Shown here: positions 62,826 to 64,000 of the stretch, in pieces
How the letters are laid out: every line of letters begins with the position of its first letter
Numbering within the stretch: position 1 is the first letter of the stretch
NCBI RefSeq assembly: GCF_014696715.1
Contig: NZ_JACJQO010000021.1
Location: forward strand, 42,842-106,841
Reading direction: 5' to 3'
Origin: Pseudanabaena sp. FACHB-2040
GTDB taxonomy: Bacteria > Cyanobacteriota > Cyanobacteriia > Phormidesmidales > Phormidesmidaceae
Length of the DNA: 64,000 nucleotides
Position numbers and translations under genes: made by a program
Notes under the pieces: generated by a model
The model's input: only the letters and a program-made list of their open reading frames with translations
What the model was told of the DNA's origin: nothing
Databases searched by the model: none

Positions 62826-64000
62826 ATGAATCTCTGGACCCTGCCGCCCAAAGAACATCTCAAAACAGTCTTGTGGCTGCTAGGGGGAGGGTTGCTGGTG
62901 CGGGCAGTGATTGCTGCCTTTCTGTTTCCGGGGTTTGATGAGGCCTATTACTATCTCTACAGCCGCTATCTGAACTTGAGCTACTTTGACCATCCGCCCC
63001 TAGTGGCGCTGACGACAGGCATTGGCTGGTGGCTAAGCGGTATCATTTCCCCTTTCACGATTCGCCTCGGGGCGCTGCTGTTGCATACGCTCAACCTGTG
63101 GTTGCTCTATCAAACAGCAGTGCGGTTATTCTCGGCCGAGGTCGGGCGGATGGCGCTAGCAATCGCAACTCTGGTGCCGCTGTTTGCGATCGCCTTTGGC
63201 ATTCTCACCTCCCCTGATAACACCCTGATTCTCTTTTGGACGGTGACCCTGTACTGGGCCGCAGTTGAGTTTTTCCCAGCAGCCGATACTGATCACGCTG
63301 CTGGAGTCGAGAAGCCCTACCAACCGACCTGGCGCATTGCCCTGTTTGGCCTATGGGTCGGGCTGGCCTGCCTCGGTAAGTACCACGGGTTCGTGCTGGC
63401 GCTGAGCCTCGTGGGCTTTTGCTTAGCAACGCCTCGCTACCGTCGGGTCTTTTGGTCGCCCTGGACCCTGCTGGCCTTGGGAATTTTTGGGCTGACGCTG
63501 TTTCCCCTTTGGTTTTGGAACCTGCAGCATGACTGGATTTCCTTTCGGTTTCAGCTCTCTATGCGCTTTGAGGGGGCTGAAGCTCCAAGCTTTAGCCTGC
63601 TGCAGCTGCTGAGCTACTGGCTCATCATCATCGCCTATCTGTTTCCTGGCTTTGGGCTGCCGCTGTGGTGGGTGAGCGGCCGCCAGCTAATTTCACAAGT
63701 CCAACAGATCTTCACGCCCCCTGCAGATGCGGCTGCCTACTGGCTCCGGCAAAAGCAACGGCTGGTGCTGTGGATTTCTCTGCCGATTCTGCTGCTGTTT
63801 ACCTACTTGGGTGGCTCACGGCAAATTCTTCCAGCCTGGCCTGCTCCTGGCTTCTGGGGCATGACTATTCTCTTGGCCTGCTACGCGGTGGAGTGGCAGC
63901 GGCAAAAACCGCGTTTGGTCAGACGCTGGCTTTGGGGGTCGGGCATTTTTCTGGCTACGCTAGCCAGTGTGGCGCTGCTTCACATCACGACTGGTACGCT
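62826..64000 (+). CDS. PMT/ArnT-type membrane glycosyltransferase (partial, runs off the window)
   Basis: At least 391 residues with many helices. The first loop 'DEAYYYLYSRYLNLSYFDHPPLVA' is the diagnostic acidic motif of GT39/GT83-like enzymes that use polyprenyl-phosphate sugars. 'FGILTSPDNTLILFWT' and 'GLACLGKYHGFVLAL' are also family-like. The start ATG is followed by 'NLWTLPPKEHLKTVLWLL'. No in-frame stop was found up to base 64000, so the C-terminus lies outside. The acceptor is unknown. Confidence 0.88.
   Translation, partial: MNLWTLPPKEHLKTVLWLLGGGLLVRAVIAAFLFPGFDEAYYYLYSRYLNLSYFDHPPLVALTTGIGWWLSGIISPFTIRLGALLLHTLNLWLLYQTAVRLFSAEVGRMALAIATLVPLFAIAFGILTSPDNTLILFWTVTLYWAAVEFFPAADTDHAAGVEKPYQPTWRIALFGLWVGLACLGKYHGFVLALSLVGFCLATPRYRRVFWSPWTLLALGIFGLTLFPLWFWNLQHDWISFRFQLSMRFEGAEAPSFSLLQLLSYWLIIIAYLFPGFGLPLWWVSGRQLISQVQQIFTPPADAAAYWLRQKQRLVLWISLPILLLFTYLGGSRQILPAWPAPGFWGMTILLACYAVEWQRQKPRLVRRWLWGSGIFLATLASVALLHITTGT

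Noticed and set aside
1..64000. Recurrent GCGATCGC octamers as a possible repeat array
   Set aside because: They are dispersed HIP1 sites, a known general feature of cyanobacterial genomes, not a CRISPR or local array.
1..64000. Mobile elements, CRISPR, restriction or toxin systems
   Set aside because: No transposase, integrase, direct-repeat array, nuclease-methylase pair or toxin-antitoxin pair was recognised on either strand.

Overview
The window is chromosomal DNA from a filamentous-type cyanobacterium, probably of the Leptolyngbya/Nodosilinea/Phormidesmis grade (inference). Supporting evidence: the HIP1 octamer GCGATCGC recurs across the whole window; the tmRNA tag ends in the cyanobacterial form NNIVPFARKAAPVAA; and several cyanobacterial marker genes are present (DUF760, DUF3727, PAM68-like, solanesyl diphosphate synthase beside murI, CruF/CruG for myxol glycosides, hetZ/patU3). 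No phage, transposase, CRISPR array, rRNA or ordinary tRNA gene was found. Almost all of it reads as core genome with a few lineage-specific genes.

Layout. 1-9.5 kb: a DUF760 protein, a Deg/HtrA protease, a LysM protein with an apparently dead M23 domain, a membrane ORFan, an HDAC-like deacetylase, TrhO, an HpxZ-like protein, a coiled-coil membrane protein and UvrB. 9.5-14.4 kb: a family 2 glycosyltransferase, a MarC protein, a CPA2 antiporter with a Usp-like tail, and a ferritin-like diiron protein. 14.8-23.5 kb: a signalling block. It opens with a six-module response regulator (REC, winged helix, Hpt, pseudo-REC, REC, degenerate GGDEF), followed by three overlapping or nearly overlapping genes (PAS/GAF kinase, REC-PAS kinase, lone REC). 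23.6-26.8 kb: a beta-lactamase-fold hydrolase, a protein with an exact 19-residue repeat, the tmRNA, and a 38-codon membrane ORF closed by a perfect 18-bp hairpin. 26.8-32 kb: a CHAT-TM-TPR protein divergent from an exported S9 peptidase.

32-36.5 kb (minus strand): an AraC regulator, an NhaC-like antiporter and AzlC/AzlD, probably a small transport regulon. 36.7-43.5 kb: nitrilase, Kef-type antiporter, murI, a stretch with two unlisted small genes (a 39-aa membrane protein and a 115-codon ORF lacking a normal start codon), sds, a PfkB sugar kinase and a CYTH protein. 43.5-51.4 kb: cruG/cruF, a membrane-anchored CofE-like protein, and a co-directional run (double GNAT, ruvX, DUF3727, mltG, yqeG-like) closed by a clear terminator. 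51.8-57.5 kb: proB, a sugar-phosphate transferase, hetZ-patU3, PAM68-like and rpsO. 57.5-64 kb (mostly minus strand): ruvA, a DivIVA-like coiled coil overlapping coaD, a GNAT, miaE, aroQ, a 45-aa protein and cinA, then a PMT-type glycosyltransferase running off the end.

The most interesting items are the multi-module phosphorelay block, the 19-residue RPI repeat protein, the three small genes in apparent gaps, the metal-less M23 protein and the membrane CHAT-TPR fusion. Gene calls rest on reading the sequence and on remembered family signatures; no database search was possible.
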